Source: Actinomycetota bacterium
GTDB taxonomy: Bacteria > Actinomycetota > Thermoleophilia > Gaiellales > Gaiellaceae
Length of the DNA: 8,094 bases
Direction: 5' to 3'
Assembly: GCA_013698195.1 (NCBI GenBank)
Contig: JACCVK010000214.1
Span: 1 to 8,094, forward strand
Shown here: piece after piece, positions 5,750-8,094 of the stretch
Position numbering within the stretch: the first letter of the stretch is position 1
Layout of the letters: each line of letters begins with the position of its first letter
Notes under the pieces: generated by a model
Told to the model about the DNA's origin: nothing
Seen by the model: the letters and a program-made list of their open reading frames with translations, nothing else
Databases searched by the model: none
Program-made: the position numbers and the translations under genes

Positions 5750-5814
5750 ATCGATTCACCTCCTCTTCCATTCGTGTGCGGCGAGTAGAAGTCGTTCACG
5801 AGTTCGGTCGAGCC

Positions 5815-6249
5815 CTAGCGAGGACCTTCGGGAGGTCGCGAGATCTGTCCCACCAGCTCCCCGACGTCTCTTTCCTTCGCCTCGAGCGCGACATCGGCCT
5901 GTGACAGGACACCGACGAGCCGGTTCTCGTCGTCGACCACCGGGAGCCTTCGCACTTGGTTCGTTGCCATGAGCTCGAGGGCGTCGGAGAGATTCTGGTC
6001 AGGCCCGACGCTCACGACCTCGGACGAGCACACCTCCCTCACGGGCATGCCGCGAGGGTCCTTTCCTTTCGCGACCGCCCTCAGGACGATGTCCCGGTCG
6101 GTGACGATGCCGCTGAGCTGCTCACCGTCGAGGACGGGGATCGAGCCCACGTCCTCGGATTCCATGAGCTCCGCGACCTGCGTGACAGGCGTGTCGGACG
6201 TCACGCAGCGGGGACGCCCCGTCATGACATCACGTACTTTCGTTGCCAT
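5815..6249 (-). CDS. Two-CBS-domain protein
   Basis: This is a 144-residue protein made almost wholly of one CBS pair. CBS1 spans about residues 7-62 (VRDVMTGRPRCVTSDTPV, then DVGSIPVLDGEQLSGIVTDR). CBS2 spans about 72-125 (SSEVVSVGPDQNLSDALELM, RRLPVVDDENRLVGVLSQAD). The GIVTDRDIVLR motif at 47-57 has the Thr-Asp that contacts ribose in adenosyl ligands, so CBS1 probably binds AMP/ATP, NAD or a related nucleotide; CBS2 has SQAD at that place and may bind weakly. Stand-alone CBS pairs are common in actinobacteria and linked to stress or energy sensing, with targets rarely known. ATG 6249 follows GGGAGG; an in-frame ATG farther upstream (6318) lacks a ribosome site. The charged tail (126-144) has no known domain. 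Confidence 0.9.
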   Translation of the reverse strand: MATKVRDVMTGRPRCVTSDTPVTQVAELMESEDVGSIPVLDGEQLSGIVTDRDIVLRAVAKGKDPRGMPVREVCSSEVVSVGPDQNLSDALELMATNQVRRLPVVDDENRLVGVLSQADVALEAKERDVGELVGQISRPPEGPR

Positions 6250-6349
6250 CTTTCCTCCCTTGCAATCAGTGTTCGAAAGTTGTCCGGTTCGCTGATACCC
6301 GTCCGTCGCCCTCGTCACACGTCCCGGGTCGAATCGAAGCGTTCGGCTT

Positions 6350-8094
6350 TCAGAGGGCGACGTACCGGGCGTCGAGCGTGGTGGCGAGCGTTCGATGCGC
6401 GAGACTGGTCTCGATCAGCAGCGACCGAGCCGGATCGACGCCATGAGCGTGGGCGAACGCAAGAGGCAGTCCGGGAAGTGGAGGCCGGCACCAGCATCTC
6501 GGCGGACCGGCTCCGTGTGAGCAGTGGGCGGCCTCGACGTGCCCGGAGACCAGGGACGAGAGGCGGGACGCGACGTCCGCCAGGTCGTTCGCGACGCCTT
6601 CGGGAATCCAGTCGAATACCAAGTACCGTGCGGACCCGTCGCGGCGCTCGAGCTCGCGCTGCCACCCGGACTGCTCCAACGCCGTTGCCGCGACGAACAC
6701 TCCGGTGCGCGTCCGACCTGCTCGCGGAAGGCGTACGAACGGGACGTGCTGCACGCTCGCGAAGCCCTCGTCGGCCGACGGCGGCTCAAGTTCTCGCAGC
6801 GCGCGCATCTGGGAGGTCGGCGCCAGCAGCCCCGGCTCGCTCCGTGCCGTCTCTCGCAACTCCTCCGGAGTCGGCAGCGAACCGAAGCGCTCGAGCATCC
6901 GTTCGACGATGTTGACCTGCGCCTGCGCGAGCGGGGTGTCGAGCCATATGCACCGTGTCGAGATGCGGTGACGTGCGGCCGCTTCGATCACGTAGCTCCG
7001 AGCTGCGCGGGTCAGGTATGTGTTGTCGAGGACAACGCGGCGGGCGCCGCCGGCAAGCTCCGCGTCGAGTTCTCCAGCCAGCGCTCTGAGCGATCCACCC
7101 CGCTCGTCCCGGTTGAGCCGGAGATAGCCCTGCGCAACGTGCTCCTCGGCGACCCGGTTCTTGCCTGCCCCCGGAATGCCCATGACCAGGAGTACCTCGC
7201 CCTGTTCCGTCGAGCGCGGCCGCTCGACGCGAGCGGGACGTGACCGGCCGAACGCGCCGCCGAGAATCGCGCGGTCGCTGTCCTCGAGCCGAAGAGACGC
7301 AGCACGCGCCGCTGAGCGCGCCGTGTCGGGCCGCCGGGCGCCAGGAATCGGCACGACCACGGGCGAGAGCGTGAGCAGCCACGCCAGCGCGATCTCCGCT
7401 GGGGTCGCACGGCGCGCTGCCGCGATCTCCGCCAGCGCCCCGTTGCGCGCGAGCCCGCCCGCCGCGCGGCGCTGTCCGCCCAGCGGCGAGTGAGCCAGCA
7501 GCGCGATCTCCAGCTCGGTACAGCGCTCCACGACACCGCCTCGAAGGGCGCGATCGTCGCCCGGACTGAGCGCGACCTGAACTCCCGCGATCGGGGCGAG
7601 CTCGAGTGCCTCATCGAGCTGAGCGCGATTGACGTTCGCAACTCCCACGTGCCGGACGAGCCCCTCGTCGACGAGTCGCCCCAGCGCGCGCGCGGTCGTT
7701 CGCCACGGCGTGCGCGGATCGGGAGCATGGACGAGGTAGAGGTCGATCTCCAAGCCCCCGAGCGCGAGCAGGCTCGCTTCGCAGTCGCTCCGGATCGTCT
7801 TCGCGCGGCCGTCGGGGACCCAATCGCAGCCGACACGGGTCATGCCGCCTTTCGTCACGATGCGCGCACCTTGGTGCGCACCCGAGCCGCGCAGTGCGCG
7901 CGCTACGAGCCTCTCGTTGTGCCCGAGCTCGGTCTCGTCGTGAGCGTACGCGCGTGCGGTGTCGAAGATGGTGATGCCCGCCTCGGCCGCAGCCGCAATC
8001 GTCTCGAGCGCGCGCATCTCGTCGCGATCCTCGTCCGTCGACAGCCGCATGCACCCGAGGCCGATGCGGAGGTCGGAGGGGTCAAGCCAGGTGC
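6350..8094 (-). CDS. Aldo/keto reductase - PNKP-like kinase - HAD-like fusion (5' end outside window)
   Basis: Numbering is from Met at 8050; the frame continues past it (…DLRIGLGC before the Met) to the window edge, so the true start is outside. Residues 1 to about 262 are an aldo/keto reductase: FDTARAY (29-35) gives catalytic Asp30 and Tyr35, VTKGG gives Lys67 and LVHAPD gives His108. The tetrad is complete, and the domain ends with VVVPIPGARRPD. Residues 283 to about 400 are a P-loop kinase like the 5'-kinase half of PNKP: LLVMGIPGAGKNR (287-299), RLNRDERGG (311-319) with the likely catalytic Asp315, and LDNTYLTRAAR (341-351). The P-loop has GKN where GKS or GKT is expected. Residues 448-566 resemble a HAD/HisB-type phosphatase: LVFDWIPEG, then Cys510, His512, Cys519 and Cys521 like a zinc knuckle, and CRPPLPGL. 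The usual DxD, RKP Lys and GDxxxD acids are not seen. A redox enzyme fused to a nucleic-acid or nucleotide kinase is unusual; substrates are unknown. Confidence 0.85.
   Translation of the reverse strand, partial: TWLDPSDLRIGLGCMRLSTDEDRDEMRALETIAAAAEAGITIFDTARAYAHDETELGHNERLVARALRGSGAHQGARIVTKGGMTRVGCDWVPDGRAKTIRSDCEASLLALGGLEIDLYLVHAPDPRTPWRTTARALGRLVDEGLVRHVGVANVNRAQLDEALELAPIAGVQVALSPGDDRALRGGVVERCTELEIALLAHSPLGGQRRAAGGLARNGALAEIAAARRATPAEIALAWLLTLSPVVVPIPGARRPDTARSAARAASLRLEDSDRAILGGAFGRSRPARVERPRSTEQGEVLLVMGIPGAGKNRVAEEHVAQGYLRLNRDERGGSLRALAGELDAELAGGARRVVLDNTYLTRAARSYVIEAAARHRISTRCIWLDTPLAQAQVNIVERMLERFGSLPTPEELRETARSEPGLLAPTSQMRALRELEPPSADEGFASVQHVPFVRLPRAGRTRTGVFVAATALEQSGWQRELERRDGSARYLVFDWIPEGVANDLADVASRLSSLVSGHVEAAHCSHGAGPPRCWCRPPLPGLPLAFAHAHGVDPARSLLIETSLAHRTLATTLDARYVAL

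Noticed and set aside
5956..6915. Long plus-strand frame of 319 codons
   Set aside because: It is antisense to the CBS gene and the reductase-kinase fusion, is Arg/Ser-rich as expected of a high-GC shadow frame, and has no recognisable domain or ribosome site.

Overview
The window looks like chromosomal DNA of a high-GC actinobacterium. The evidence is high-GC codon use, a probable leaderless hipB transcript, and several proteins of actinobacterial type. An affiliation near Thermoleophilia is only an impression from protein resemblance. The left half (about 1-4150) is accessory DNA with integration scars. The right half (about 4290-8094) looks like ordinary chromosome with a loose cluster of small stress-type genes.

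Left edge (1-430): two tRNA 3' halves lie back to back. One is a tRNA-Thr(CGU) half on the + strand (90-131) and the other a tRNA-Val(GAC) half on the - strand (265-304). Both begin in the anticodon loop and lack a 5' half, which is the form left when a tyrosine integrase inserts an element into a tRNA gene. Two tandem 11-bp-period repeats (184-204 and 404-422) lie around the Val fragment and may be integrase arm-type sites. A minus-strand terminator (209-230) lies just after the Val fragment. No integrase gene is in the window.

Cargo (365-3955): a class 1-like OLD-family ATPase/TOPRIM nuclease lies on the - strand. It is broken by three frameshifts and has no ordinary start codon, so it is a pseudogene. 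Divergent from it is an intact hipBA-type toxin-antitoxin operon. Its promoter carries three 16-bp palindromic operators exactly 49 bp apart, and the third includes the hipB start codon. After hipA comes about 335 bp without a gene, containing another tandem repeat (4111-4130) that may mark the right part of the mobile region.

Right half (4290-8094): in order, a 150-aa uncharacterised acidic protein (-), a VOC/glyoxalase-fold gene lacking its C-terminal part (-), and a one-TM membrane protein (+) followed by a terminator. Then come a 26-aa single-TM microprotein (-), a two-CBS-domain protein (-), and a large fusion (-) that runs off the right edge. The fusion joins an aldo/keto reductase, a PNKP-like P-loop kinase and a degenerate HAD-like domain. 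The most interesting items are this three-part fusion with its altered active sites, the hipBA operator array, and the paired tRNA scars.
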